Assembly (NCBI GenBank): GCA_018384375.1
Contig: JAHAYJ010000074.1
Span: 27,469-91,468, forward strand
Origin: Lachnospiraceae bacterium
GTDB taxonomy: Bacteria; Bacillota; Clostridia; Lachnospirales; Lachnospiraceae
DNA length: 64,000 nucleotides
Reading direction: 5' to 3'
Below are positions 7,132 through 16,381 of this stretch, piece after piece. Under the pieces are notes generated by a model, which saw only the letters and a program-made list of their open reading frames with translations, was not told the DNA's origin and did not search any database. The translations under genes were made by a program, and so were the position numbers. Position 1 is the first letter of the stretch; each line of letters begins with the position of its first letter.

Positions 7132-8445
7132 TTGAGGAATTTCATGAAACATCGAAAGTATTGCTCCTTCCTTCTGCTTGGCTGGCTGCTCATTCTGATT
7201 CTTTGTCCTTCCTTATCACTTTTTGCCGCATCCGGTTCTGAAGCGGAATCTTCCGATCTCAAGCTGTATGCCCAATCCGCAGTACTAATGGATGCAGAAT
7301 CCGGACGGATCCTATATGAAAAAGATGGAGAGCATGTTTTGCCCATGGCAAGCACCACAAAGATTATGACCTGTATTCTTGCTCTTGAATGCGGAAATCC
7401 TGAAGACTATGCGGAAGCCTCCTCCTATGCATCCAGCATGCCTAAGGTCAAGCTTTATGTGAAATCCGGTGAATACTTCAAGCTGAAGGATCTTCTCTAT
7501 TCTCTTATGCTGGAATCCCACAATGACTCTGCGGTTGTAATTGCGGAGCATATTGCCGGCAGTACAGAAGCCTTTGCAGATATGATGAACCAGAAAGCAA
7601 GAGACATCGGCTGTTTTGACACCTTCTTTATTACACCTAACGGGCTGGATGCCACAGTGACCGGTTCTGACGGTCAGGTCCGGGCTCATTCCACCACCGC
7701 CGCAGATTTGGCGCGGATTATGTCCTATTGTATCACGGATTCCCCAAAGCGGGAAGAATTTCTTAAAATCACGGAAACAACATCCTATTCCTTCGGAAGC
7801 TATCAAAAAAAAGAGGACAGCTTCGTCCCCAGCGGGAGAACCTTTTCCTGCAATAACCACAATGCCTTTCTTTCCATGATGGACGGTGCGTTGTCCGGGA
7901 AAACCGGATTCACCGGCAATGCCGGTTATTGCTATGTAGGTGCGCTGAAAAGAGATAACCGTACCTTTGTGGTGGCACTGCTTGCCTGCGGATGGCCAAA
8001 CAATAAATCCTACAAATGGAGCGACACAAAGCAACTGATGAATTTTGGACTGGAAAACTTTGAATACCACAGTCTTTCAGAGGTTCTTTATGACGAATCC
8101 ACCCTCTCCCCCATACCTGTGCAGAACGGTCAGACGAGTCGCCTTGGAGAATCAGCGTATACCAATGTGAAAATTGATCGTTCTGATGAGAAGAGAAAAA
8201 CCTCCTCCGGATCAGATCCGGGAGAAGGAATTCTTCTGAAAAAGGGCGAACAGTTTCAGGTAAAACTGGAAATAAAAAAGGAGCTTAAAGCTCCTGTAGA
8301 TGCCGGTACCGAAGTAGGCACCGTGAAATATCTTGTGGGGGATGATATTTATAAGATAGAGTATGTCCTGACCTGTGACACCATTCCTGCCATCAGCTAT
8401 CTCTGGTGCCTGCATCAAATGCTGCTCCGCTACTGCACGTTCTAA
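7132..8445 (+). CDS. Serine-type D-Ala-D-Ala carboxypeptidase (DacF/PBP5-like)
   Basis: This 437-residue penicillin-binding protein of the low-molecular-mass D,D-carboxypeptidase family trims pentapeptide stems of peptidoglycan outside the membrane. It has an N-terminal signal segment (LLLGWLLILILC) and the triads SxxK at Ser74-Lys77 (STTK), SxN at Ser129-Asn131 (SHN) and KTG at Lys257. A C-terminal domain of about 140 residues follows. The frame can start at TTG 7132 (after AAAGGA) or ATG 7144 (after TGAGGA), with little effect on the signal. Its 3' end overlaps scpB tail to tail by a few bases and contains the scpB terminator. Confidence 0.92.
   Translation: MRNFMKHRKYCSFLLLGWLLILILCPSLSLFAASGSEAESSDLKLYAQSAVLMDAESGRILYEKDGEHVLPMASTTKIMTCILALECGNPEDYAEASSYASSMPKVKLYVKSGEYFKLKDLLYSLMLESHNDSAVVIAEHIAGSTEAFADMMNQKARDIGCFDTFFITPNGLDATVTGSDGQVRAHSTTAADLARIMSYCITDSPKREEFLKITETTSYSFGSYQKKEDSFVPSGRTFSCNNHNAFLSMMDGALSGKTGFTGNAGYCYVGALKRDNRTFVVALLACGWPNNKSYKWSDTKQLMNFGLENFEYHSLSEVLYDESTLSPIPVQNGQTSRLGESAYTNVKIDRSDEKRKTSSGSDPGEGILLKKGEQFQVKLEIKKELKAPVDAGTEVGTVKYLVGDDIYKIEYVLTCDTIPAISYLWCLHQMLLRYCTF
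8280..8294 (-). terminator. Terminator of the scp operon inside the carboxypeptidase gene
   Basis: On the minus strand the hairpin GGAGCT-TTA-AGCTCC is followed at once by TTTTTTATTT. It lies about 150 bases past the scpB stop and inside the convergent carboxypeptidase reading frame, so minus-strand transcripts should carry an antisense 3' tail. Confidence 0.75.
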
Positions 8446-9011
8446 ATATCAAGCTGAAGACTTGCTTCCTGCTCTGCCTGCACCTTAAACTCTTCTATCT
8501 GTACCGCGGAAAGCTCCGGCAGCTCCTCCAGTGATTTTACGCCAAAGCTGCGCAGAAATTCTTCTGTCGTTCCAAACAGAAGGGGACGCCCCGGAGCATC
8601 CATTCTACCCACCTCCGCAATCAGACCAAATTCCACCAGTCTGTTTACCGCATGATCACAGCTGACTCCCCTGATCTTCTCTATCTCCGCCCTGGTGATC
8701 GGCTGCTTATAGGCAATGATGGAGAGTGTTTCCAAAAGCGTGTCCGTGAGCACATACTTACGTGGTGTCTTGGCGATCTTGATCAGGTATTCATACATCT
8801 CTGCACGGGTACACATCTGGAAAGAGTCCTCCAGTTCTATCAACGTGATCCCGCCGCTCTTCTGATCATATTCTTCCTTCATCTCCATCAGCAGCTGCCT
8901 GGTTGTATTCTTGTCTTCTTCTATCACTGCAGCCAGTCTTTCTATCTCCACAGACTCTCCCATCGTAAAGAGAATCGCTTCTAAAATCGCCTTTTCTTCC
9001 TGCCTGTCCAA
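8442..9011 (-). CDS. scpB: Segregation and condensation protein B
   Basis: ScpB, 189 residues, is the winged-helix kleisin-associated subunit of the Smc-ScpAB complex that organises and segregates the chromosome. The conserved core includes TLSIIAYKQPITRAEIE and the GRPLLFGTT segment. The open frame extends to 9077 inside scpA, but the likely start is the TTG at 9011. It follows the scpA stop by 13 bases and has GGGGGAG 6-7 bases upstream. This also gives the usual family length. Confidence 0.93.
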   Translation of the reverse strand: MDRQEEKAILEAILFTMGESVEIERLAAVIEEDKNTTRQLLMEMKEEYDQKSGGITLIELEDSFQMCTRAEMYEYLIKIAKTPRKYVLTDTLLETLSIIAYKQPITRAEIEKIRGVSCDHAVNRLVEFGLIAEVGRMDAPGRPLLFGTTEEFLRSFGVKSLEELPELSAVQIEEFKVQAEQEASLQLDI

Positions 9012-9024
9012 ATTCTGCTCCCCC

Positions 9025-9771
9025 TTATCCTTCGTTTGAAGTAATGATGATATCATCAAAGGTATTTTCCTGTACAATTGAAATCCGCCCTACCTTCATC
9101 ATCTCCAGCATTACAAGGAAGGTAACGATAATTTCCATTTTGCTTCTCTGCTTCTCCAAAAGTTCTCTGAAGCTGAAGGTCTTATGTGTATGGATATACT
9201 GCTCTATGTAAGCCGTTTTGGCATCCATATCCACTTCATCCTTTTCAATCTGTCCAAAGGTACTTCTCACAGGATCAATTTTGTCTTCCTGTCTGCGCAT
9301 GACCATCTTGAACAGTTCCTGAAGCTTTCCCAGATTGGCGTCTCCCAAAAGCTCTTCCATATTAACAGGCGGTCTGTAGTCCTCGATTTCCTTTGGAAGC
9401 GTCTTCTCTTTAAACAGCGTCCTGGCGGCATCCACCTGTCTGTCCTTCAGCTCATAAGACATATATTTATACATCTTATATTCCAACAGCTTCTGTACCA
9501 GTTCTGCTCTGGGATCTTCCTCTTCCCCTTCCTCATTTACTTCCTTGGGAAGAAGCATTCTGCATTTAATATCAAGCAGAGTCGCCGCCATGACCAGAAA
9601 CTCACTCATGACATTCATATCCTCAGTTTCCATGGCTTTAATATAGTCCAGATACTGCTCCGTAATCTCCACAATCGGGATATCGTAAATATCTACCTTA
9701 TTCTTTTCAATCAGATGCAGCAGAAGATCCAGTGGGCCTTCAAACGCCTCCAGTTTCACAGATAACGCCAT
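9025..9771 (-). CDS. scpA: Segregation and condensation protein A
   Basis: ScpA, 248 residues, is the kleisin subunit that bridges the Smc heads. The N-terminal FEGPLDLLLHLIEKNKVDI is the family signature. A C-terminal winged helix (TFSFRELLEKQRSKMEIIVTF, read in pieces) binds the other Smc head. It lies 13 bases after deoC and directly before scpB, the common Firmicutes order. AAGGAG precedes the ATG. Confidence 0.95.
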   Translation of the reverse strand: MALSVKLEAFEGPLDLLLHLIEKNKVDIYDIPIVEITEQYLDYIKAMETEDMNVMSEFLVMAATLLDIKCRMLLPKEVNEEGEEEDPRAELVQKLLEYKMYKYMSYELKDRQVDAARTLFKEKTLPKEIEDYRPPVNMEELLGDANLGKLQELFKMVMRRQEDKIDPVRSTFGQIEKDEVDMDAKTAYIEQYIHTHKTFSFRELLEKQRSKMEIIVTFLVMLEMMKVGRISIVQENTFDDIIITSNEG

Positions 9772-9784
9772 TGATCCGGCTCCT

Positions 9785-10420
9785 TTACTTACAGATTGCT
9801 ATCGTGGCACTGGTTCCCAGTCTGCTTGCCCCGGCCTTTAACATACTCTCTGCGGTTTCTTTATCCCTGATACCGCCGGAAGCCTTCACACCCATATCAC
9901 TGCCAACTGTTTTCCGCATCAATGCCACATCCTCTGCCTTTGCGCCCCCCGTTGAGAAGCCGGTGGATGTCTTTACAAAATCAGCTCCTGCTTCCTTTGC
10001 GAGCTCACATGCCTTCACTTTTTCTTCGTCCGTCAACAGGCAGGTCTCGATAATAACCTTGAGCAGCGCATTCCCACATGCTTTTTTAACCTCCCTGATA
10101 TCGGAAAGAACCACATCATAAAGCTTGTCCTTTAAGGCACCAACATTAATCACCATATCAATTTCCTGCGCTCCGTCCTCCACTGCGATCGCAGTTTCAG
10201 CAGCCTTTGCTCTGGTGGACATCTGACCTAACGGGAAGCCCACTACTGTACAGACCTTTACATCCGTCCCCTTCAACTGCTGTGCCACATAAGCGGTGTA
10301 ATAGCTGTTCACGCACACCGACATAAAATCATATTCCTTTGCTTCCTCACAGATCTTTTTAACTGCTTCCAGGCCCGCATCAGCCTTCAATATTGTGTGA
10401 TCAAATAATTTGGCATCCAT
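9785..10420 (-). CDS. deoC: Deoxyribose-phosphate aldolase
   Basis: DeoC, 211 residues, is a class I aldolase that splits 2-deoxyribose 5-phosphate into acetaldehyde and glyceraldehyde 3-phosphate in deoxynucleoside salvage. The Schiff-base lysine lies in [10 protein letters not shown], and the second conserved lysine in GVKASGGIR. Length is typical. It sits between the phosphoesterase gene and scpA, probably as one transcript, with no other deo genes nearby. Confidence 0.95.
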   Translation of the reverse strand: MDAKLFDHTILKADAGLEAVKKICEEAKEYDFMSVCVNSYYTAYVAQQLKGTDVKVCTVVGFPLGQMSTRAKAAETAIAVEDGAQEIDMVINVGALKDKLYDVVLSDIREVKKACGNALLKVIIETCLLTDEEKVKACELAKEAGADFVKTSTGFSTGGAKAEDVALMRKTVGSDMGVKASGGIRDKETAESMLKAGASRLGTSATIAICK

Positions 10421-10460
10421 TTTCTTCTCTCCTTTTGCAATTTTTTATTTTATCATGCTT

Positions 10461-11327
10461 CTATTTTTCAGTCAAACGACCACTTTCCAGATGAATCACC
10501 ACCAACTCTCCCGGATTAAAAATGCGGATAGGCAGGGTATGCGTTCCCAGACCTCTGCTCAAAATCATAGTTGCCGTTCCTTCCCTAAATTCACCCCCAT
10601 CATATTTGGGAAAAAGCTTAAATGCCGGAGAAAGAACCCCTCCCAGAATCGGAAGTCTCATCAAACCGCCGTGGACATGGCCGGATACCACAAGATCCGC
10701 TCCCCATTCCGCATAGTTTTGAAAATAATCAGGATTATGTGCAATCAGCACGGAAAAGCAGTCCCGATCCGGCTTTCCCAATGTCTCCTCAAGGTAAGTC
10801 GTTTCCATGGAAACCTTTTTAAACTTTCCGTAATAATCCCTTGCGATTTCACTTCCGTAGATATCCATATTGTAATCCGGCAGGCTGCTTTTTTCATTGA
10901 CAAGATACCGCACGCCTGCTTTCTTTAGATTTTGCCGGTAAGCCTCATACATCTTACCATAGATTTCCGGATGAATTCTGGTCTTATGCTCATGGTTTCC
11001 GTTTCCGTAATATACCGGATAGCGGTCTGAGAGCCCGGTAACCAGTTGCTGCGCTGTCTTTATATCACCGCCTTTCACGGATGTATACATATCGCCTGCG
11101 ATCAGAATCATATCCGGATGAAGCTCATCAATTTTTTTGATCAACCTTTCATTGTTATTTCCAAAAGACTTTCCATGCAGATCCGTAAGAAGGACGAGCA
11201 CAGCGTCCTTCTTCAGCTTTTCTGCCTTGCACTTGTATTCTTTTACAACAAAACGGTTACAGTCAATTGCCATAACCATCAGAAAAAAGAGGGCAAGCAA
11301 TATCACTGCAATGATCAAAATCTTCAT
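10461..11327 (-). CDS. Membrane-anchored calcineurin-like metallophosphoesterase
   Basis: The protein has 288 residues. An N-terminal membrane segment (residues 2-20) is followed by a calcineurin-type phosphoesterase domain of the YkuE/YaeI group. The metal-binding motifs are in order: DLHG (D-x-H), AGDMY, GNGNHE, a histidine in AHNPDY, and SGHVHGG (G-H-x-H). YaeI/YkuE-type enzymes act on lipid or nucleotide phosphodiesters, and no substrate can be assigned here. It is the first gene of the run into deoC-scpA-scpB. Confidence 0.85.
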   Translation of the reverse strand: MKILIIAVILLALFFLMVMAIDCNRFVVKEYKCKAEKLKKDAVLVLLTDLHGKSFGNNNERLIKKIDELHPDMILIAGDMYTSVKGGDIKTAQQLVTGLSDRYPVYYGNGNHEHKTRIHPEIYGKMYEAYRQNLKKAGVRYLVNEKSSLPDYNMDIYGSEIARDYYGKFKKVSMETTYLEETLGKPDRDCFSVLIAHNPDYFQNYAEWGADLVVSGHVHGGLMRLPILGGVLSPAFKLFPKYDGGEFREGTATMILSRGLGTHTLPIRIFNPGELVVIHLESGRLTEK

Positions 11328-11377
11328 TGCGCATTTCCTTCCTTAAAAATCTGTACTCTAACATCTTACCACAAGTT

Positions 11378-12544
11378 TTATAAACTACAAAACAGTTTCC
11401 AGACTTTTATCAGATAATCTCTGTAGACAGCTTTTGCAATCGTCACATCCGAAAGAATGGAAACACTTCCGATCCTCTTCCCATCCATTGTGTAAACTGC
11501 TTCTCCCACAGCATCTCCCCGACTGATCGGTGCCTCCACTTCAGACGGTAGTGAAATGGTCTTTTGAATGCTGCCAAGATCACTTCCCTGAATGTCCAGA
11601 TACCGGAATGGTCCCTGATAGATCAGTGCTGCCTCATCCTGTACGCCTCCCTTTACCGGAAGCAGGGGAAGCGTCTCCTCGTTTTTGTCCTCATAAAGGG
11701 CACTGACACTGTACCCGTAATTCAGGAGTGCCATGGCATCCTGAAAACGGGTTTTATTGCTGGGAGACCCCATCACCACACCGATCAGATCAATACTATC
11801 TTTGCTGGCTGTTGCCGAGAGGCAGTATAATGCCTTGCTGGTAGAACCGGTCTTGAGCCCGGTAGTCCACTCGTACATTTTTAAAAGCTTATTGGTACTG
11901 GACAGGGTAAAATTGGAGGTTCCCTGCTGTGTTGCATGGATAATATCCTCCATCCAGATTTTTGTATAATTCAATATCTGGGGATATTTTGTAATCAGTT
12001 CCTTCGACATAATCGCCACATCCTTTGCCGAGGTGTAATGATTATCCGATTCGCTGAGACCACAGCAATCTTCGAAATGAGTGTTTAAAAGACCAAGCTC
12101 CTCCGCTCTTTTGTTCATCAAATTCACAAATTCTGCTTCACTGCCCGCTATGAATTCGGCTGCAGCCACACTGGCATCATTTCCGGAGGCTACCGCAATA
12201 CACTTGATAATCGTCTCAAGCGTCTGTACCTCTCCCTCTTCCAGGAAAACCTGGGATCCACCCATAGATTTTGCATAAGCGCTGGTCATAACCTCACTGT
12301 CAAGCCTTACTCTTCCTGTCCCCAGGTGGTCAAAAATCACCAAAAGAGTCATAATCTTGGTAATACTGGCGGGGCTGCGCCTCACATCGGCATCCTTTTC
12401 ACAAATAATCTGACCTGTAGAAGCCTCCATCAGAATATAGGACGGTGCCTCTATCTGTGGCAGCGCTAATACCTCCATCGGAAGCATCAGAAAAAAAACA
12501 AAACATATCACATAGCACAGGGTGATTTTAAAAAATCGATTCAT
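11378..12544 (-). CDS. dacF: Serine-type D-Ala-D-Ala carboxypeptidase, DacF-like
   Basis: This 388-residue low-molecular-mass penicillin-binding protein has an N-terminal signal segment of about 27 residues. The catalytic motifs are SxxK at Ser60-Lys63 (SITK), SxN at Ser120-Asn122 (SGN) and KTG at Lys231, followed by the PBP5-type C-terminal beta domain. It is the second such enzyme within 5 kb and is only distantly similar to the one at 7132-8445, so it is not a recent duplicate. AAGGGGAGAG precedes the ATG. Confidence 0.93.
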   Translation of the reverse strand: MNRFFKITLCYVICFVFFLMLPMEVLALPQIEAPSYILMEASTGQIICEKDADVRRSPASITKIMTLLVIFDHLGTGRVRLDSEVMTSAYAKSMGGSQVFLEEGEVQTLETIIKCIAVASGNDASVAAAEFIAGSEAEFVNLMNKRAEELGLLNTHFEDCCGLSESDNHYTSAKDVAIMSKELITKYPQILNYTKIWMEDIIHATQQGTSNFTLSSTNKLLKMYEWTTGLKTGSTSKALYCLSATASKDSIDLIGVVMGSPSNKTRFQDAMALLNYGYSVSALYEDKNEETLPLLPVKGGVQDEAALIYQGPFRYLDIQGSDLGSIQKTISLPSEVEAPISRGDAVGEAVYTMDGKRIGSVSILSDVTIAKAVYRDYLIKVWKLFCSL

Positions 12545-12625
12545 GTAATTGCTCTCCCCTTATGTATTCTACTACTATGGATATGTTTTATATTGATTGA
12601 TAATGCACATAAAAGTTAATACTGT

Positions 12626-13219
12626 TTAATACCATCTTGCCCGAAAAGAATGATATGCGTCAACCAGCTTGTCCTTCTTCTCCTTCAGACTTACATGAAA
12701 AATATTCATCAGCTTAATCACATAATCCACCGTCACAAGTATCATGACTGTCTTACAGGCTCTGATTCCCCATTCCATACTGTACTTATCCACAAAGCCA
12801 AGGATTCTGGAATGCAGAAAGGTAATGATTATGATCGCATAAAACCCCCAGGCAATTGTGCTTTCAAGGCAGATAATTCCCTGGTAATTACATGGTTTTT
12901 CATTGTAATCCCACCACACTTCGCCAAACAGTTTCAGCATTAATCTTCCCACCAGATACTCAAAGACGGTGGCCAGCACAGCGCCTGCGAAGTAAAGCGC
13001 CACCAGATTACTGCTCAAAGGATGTAGAATTAAATATCCCACGACACCGCCAAATCCATAAATCGGGCAGAAAGGTCCCCTTCCAAATCCACGATTTGTC
13101 AGTTTTCTGTTGCAGAAGGACATGTAGATGGATTCCACTGCCCATCCTGCAACGCTATAGATAATAAATGCAGAGACGAGATGATATACATCCGTCCCGA
13201 AAAATTCCCTTGTCCACAT
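12626..13219 (-). CDS. Small integral membrane protein, putative ABC-transporter type IV family
   Basis: This 197-residue protein has about five hydrophobic segments. The early sequence SVAGWAVESIYMSFCNRK and the GRGPFCPIYGFGG segment are characteristic of the PF06541-type putative permease family, common and usually multicopy in Lachnospiraceae. No ATPase partner is adjacent, so transport activity is only the family label. The start ATG at 13219 has GAGGGGCTTGG upstream. Confidence 0.72.
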   Translation of the reverse strand: MWTREFFGTDVYHLVSAFIIYSVAGWAVESIYMSFCNRKLTNRGFGRGPFCPIYGFGGVVGYLILHPLSSNLVALYFAGAVLATVFEYLVGRLMLKLFGEVWWDYNEKPCNYQGIICLESTIAWGFYAIIIITFLHSRILGFVDKYSMEWGIRACKTVMILVTVDYVIKLMNIFHVSLKEKKDKLVDAYHSFRARWY

Positions 13220-13319
13220 TTTTCCAAGCCCCTCATTTGTATATGCACATCCTGCACGGTGTGCTTCTTGTTTCCTAAAAAGCCGCAGTCCACGAACAAT
13301 TTCCCATTACAGAAACAAG

Positions 13320-13347
13320 AAAGTCCTTGGAATCATTCAAGGACTTT
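13320..13347 (-). terminator. Rho-independent terminator of rpsU
   Basis: A perfect 10-base stem (AAAGTCCTTG / CAAGGACTTT) with an 8-base loop is followed on the minus strand by CTTGTTTC. It lies 15 bases past the rpsU stop. Confidence 0.8.
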
Positions 13348-13362
13348 CGTTGCACGTTATAA

Positions 13363-13539
13363 TTAGTTGTATTTACGTTTTCTTGCTGCTTCAGATTTCT
13401 TTTTGCGTCTTACGCTTGGCTTTTCGTAATGTTCTCTCTTACGAATCTCCTGCTGAATACCAGCCTTCGCGCAACTTCTCTTAAAACGACGTAAAGCGCT
13501 ATCTAAAGTCTCGTTCTCTTTTACGATTACGTTTGACAT
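13363..13539 (-). CDS. rpsU: 30S ribosomal protein S21
   Basis: This 58-residue reading frame starts [19 protein letters not shown] and ends in a very basic tail ([16 protein letters not shown]). That is the full pattern of bacterial ribosomal protein S21, which helps the small subunit select mRNA. AGGGAGGTTAGGG lies upstream of the ATG. It has its own strong promoter (13640-13667) and terminator (13320-13347), so it forms a one-gene transcript. Confidence 0.97.
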   Translation of the reverse strand: MSNVIVKENETLDSALRRFKRSCAKAGIQQEIRKREHYEKPSVRRKKKSEAARKRKYN

Positions 13540-13639
13540 CTTACACCCTAACCTCCCTTCAGTCCCTTCCTCGTAACATCGACTGATTGGGTTTCTATTT
13601 GCATACTCTGTACATCATGTACTCATATACACACGTATG

Positions 13640-13667
13640 ATTATACCACAAATTTTGTCTGCGTCAA
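13640..13667 (-). promoter_or_regulatory. rpsU: Sigma-A promoter of rpsU
   Basis: On the minus strand, TTGACG (13662-13667) and a perfect TATAAT (13640-13645) are 16 bases apart. The predicted transcript has a leader of about 95 bases before the rpsU ATG. Confidence 0.8.
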
Positions 13668-13683
13668 TCATTAATTTTATTTT

Positions 13684-16341
13684 TTATCCAAGCTGGCTCT
13701 CTAATACCTTGGAGGCCTCCGCAATTGCTGCATCAATTCCTGCCGGGTTCTTTCCGCCTGCCTGCGCCATATTAGGGCGCCCGCCGCCACCACCGCCGAC
13801 TAATGCGGCAATGCCTTTGATCAGGTTCCCTGCATGAGCACCCTTACTTATCGCTTCTTCCGTTGCCATGGCTACCATATTCACCTTGCCATCACAGTCG
13901 GAAATCAAAACAATGACGCCCTCACCGATCTTAGTCTTTAACTGATCTCCCAAGTCGCGAAGTCCATTCATGTCAACACCGGCTACCGAAGCAGAAAGGA
14001 ATTTTACACCCTTAACTTCCTTCACCTGATTTGATACATCCCCAAGAGCATTCTTCGCCGCCTTACTCTTTAAGGATTCATTCTCACTCTGCAGTGCCTT
14101 CATTTCCGCCATCAAATGTTCCGCACGCTCTACCAGAGAAGCCGGAGAAGTCTTCAAGGTTCTTGCTACCACATTCAGCTTTTCTTCCATGTCCTGATAA
14201 TAAGCTGTTACATTTCTGCCCGTAATTGCCTCAATACGGCGGATACCGGCAGCCACACCTGACTCGGAAAGGATCTTAAAGGAAGCGATCTCACCCGTAT
14301 GTCCCACATGCGTACCGCCACACAATTCCTTCGAGAAATCGCCAATCATTACTACCCGGACGGTATCACCATACTTTTCGCCAAAGAGTGCCATAGCTCC
14401 TGTCTTTTTAGCCTCATCAAGACTCATTATCTTTGTTTCCACGATCAGATCCTCTGCAATCTTATCGTTCACGATCTCTTCGACCTTCCTAATCTCTTCC
14501 GCAGTCATTGCCTGTCCATGGCTAAAGTCAAAACGCGTTCTCTCTCCATCCTGATAAGAACCGGACTGCTCTACATGATCTCCCAGCACCTCCCGGAGTG
14601 CTTCCTGCAGCAGATGAGTTGCCGTATGGTTCTTACAGGTATTGCCACGATTCAATGCCGAGACAGAAAGAGAAGCATTTTCACCCTTGTTCATGACTCC
14701 GGACACCACTTTCCCAATATGTCCGATTCTGCCTCCCGGCAATTTGATCGTATCCTGAACCTCAAAGACACCCTGCCCGGTACGTATCACACCAAAGTCA
14801 CCTTTCTGACCACCCATTGTTGCATAAAAGGGTGTTTGAAGGGTTATTATGGTTCCCTCTTCTCCTTCAAGCAAGGAATCCTTCCATTCGCTTCCTGTGT
14901 TCATCGCTGCAATGCTGCTTTCTGCCGTCAGGGTATCATAACCGACAAACTCACTGACAACGGAAGCATCCAGGCTCTCATAAAGCCCCGCATTTTCAAC
15001 AGCAAGCTTTGCTGAGAAATTCTGATTATCTCTTGCCTTCTGCTTCTGTTCCTCCATAGCTTCCGCAAAGCCGTTCTCATCCACCTGAAGTCCCTCTTCC
15101 TGTGCCAGTTCCACAGTCAGCTCAATGGGGAATCCAAAGGTATCATATAAATAGAATGCAGATTTACCGTCAATTTCAGTGTTTCCGGCCTTCTTTTTCT
15201 GTTCCAGAATCTTTCGGAATTCCTTCATGCCGTTCTCCACAGTACTCTCAAAACGATTGATTTCCTTTTGTAGCTCTGTGATCACGAACTCCTTGTTTGC
15301 TTTCAAAAGCGGATAGCTCTCCGCATAAATATCATCAATATAAATTTCTGCAATTTTCAGTAGATTTTCCGCATTCAGATTCAATACACGTCCATGTCTT
15401 ACCGCGCGGCGGATCAGACGGCGGAGTACATATCCGGCTCCCGCATTTGATGGAAGAAGCTTTGCCTCGTCCCCAATCAGCATCACGCTGGTACGGATAT
15501 GATCTGCAAGGATTCTCATAGACCTGGTCAGTTTTTCGTCCTGCTCATATTTTGTTCCTGAAGCTTTCTCAATATAAGCAATCACAGGGGCGAACAGATC
15601 AATCTGGTAAACATCCCTGGTTCCGTTTAAGAATGCCAGGATACGTTCAAGTCCCCAGCCGGTATCAACATTTTTCTGCTTCAGAGGAGTCAGACTTCCA
15701 TCATGATGCTTCTCATACTGCATAAAAACATCATTTCCCAATTCGGTGTATTTCCCACAATGGCATCCCGGTCCGCAATTCGGTCCACAATCCGGTCTGT
15801 CAGCAACATAAAACATTTCACTGTCAGGTCCGCAGGGGCCGTACTCTAACCCCCACCAGTTATCCTCTGCCGGCAGATAATAGATATTTTCCTTCTTAAA
15901 GCCGGAAGCGATCCGGTACTGCGCCCCTTCCTCATCTCTGGGCGCATTCTCATCTCCCGCAAATACTGTTGCAGCGAGATGATCGGCATCAAAGCCAAAC
16001 ACCTGTGTCAAAAGCTCAAAGCTCCACTGACAGCGCTCCTTTTTGAAATAATCTCCAAGGCTCCAGCTTCCCATCATTTCAAAGAAGGTCACATGGCTTT
16101 TGTCACCTACAGAATCAATATCATTGGTACGAACGCACCCCTGCACATTACAAAGTCTTGTTCCCAAAGGATGCTTCTGTCCTAATAAATACGGCATCAG
16201 AGGCTGCATTCCCGCCACATTAAAGAGTACCCCTGTGGAACCGTCAGATACAAGGGAAACAGCCCCTACATCCACATGTCCACGTTCTATATAAAATTGT
16301 TTCCAGGTCCGTCTCAGTTCATCTGAAGTGAATTGTCTCAT
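13684..16341 (-). CDS. alaS: Alanyl-tRNA synthetase
   Basis: AlaRS, 885 residues, has a class II catalytic core starting MRQFTSDELRRTWKQFY, then the tRNA-recognition region, an editing domain with HTATHLL and the downstream CGGTHV metal site, and a glycine-rich C-Ala domain (VGGGGGGRPNMAQAGG). The frame is open to 16425, but the start at 16341 is chosen because GAGGAGAGG precedes it and it gives the normal N-terminus. It follows glyS by about 40 bases. No T-box leader is visible between them. Confidence 0.97.
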   Translation of the reverse strand: MRQFTSDELRRTWKQFYIERGHVDVGAVSLVSDGSTGVLFNVAGMQPLMPYLLGQKHPLGTRLCNVQGCVRTNDIDSVGDKSHVTFFEMMGSWSLGDYFKKERCQWSFELLTQVFGFDADHLAATVFAGDENAPRDEEGAQYRIASGFKKENIYYLPAEDNWWGLEYGPCGPDSEMFYVADRPDCGPNCGPGCHCGKYTELGNDVFMQYEKHHDGSLTPLKQKNVDTGWGLERILAFLNGTRDVYQIDLFAPVIAYIEKASGTKYEQDEKLTRSMRILADHIRTSVMLIGDEAKLLPSNAGAGYVLRRLIRRAVRHGRVLNLNAENLLKIAEIYIDDIYAESYPLLKANKEFVITELQKEINRFESTVENGMKEFRKILEQKKKAGNTEIDGKSAFYLYDTFGFPIELTVELAQEEGLQVDENGFAEAMEEQKQKARDNQNFSAKLAVENAGLYESLDASVVSEFVGYDTLTAESSIAAMNTGSEWKDSLLEGEEGTIITLQTPFYATMGGQKGDFGVIRTGQGVFEVQDTIKLPGGRIGHIGKVVSGVMNKGENASLSVSALNRGNTCKNHTATHLLQEALREVLGDHVEQSGSYQDGERTRFDFSHGQAMTAEEIRKVEEIVNDKIAEDLIVETKIMSLDEAKKTGAMALFGEKYGDTVRVVMIGDFSKELCGGTHVGHTGEIASFKILSESGVAAGIRRIEAITGRNVTAYYQDMEEKLNVVARTLKTSPASLVERAEHLMAEMKALQSENESLKSKAAKNALGDVSNQVKEVKGVKFLSASVAGVDMNGLRDLGDQLKTKIGEGVIVLISDCDGKVNMVAMATEEAISKGAHAGNLIKGIAALVGGGGGGRPNMAQAGGKNPAGIDAAIAEASKVLESQLG

Positions 16342-16381
16342 ATATTTCCTCTCCTCATTTTCCTCATCAGCAATCTGCCTC

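Noticed and set aside
7312..8070. A 252-codon minus-strand frame opposite the carboxypeptidase
   Set aside because: It overlaps a gene with all three penicillin-binding motifs, shows no recognisable domain and has no start signal.
14299..15015. A 238-codon open frame on the plus strand opposite alaS
   Set aside because: It lies wholly inside a certain alaS gene, has no ribosome-binding site, and its protein is rich in Cys, His and Leu, as expected for an antisense shadow.
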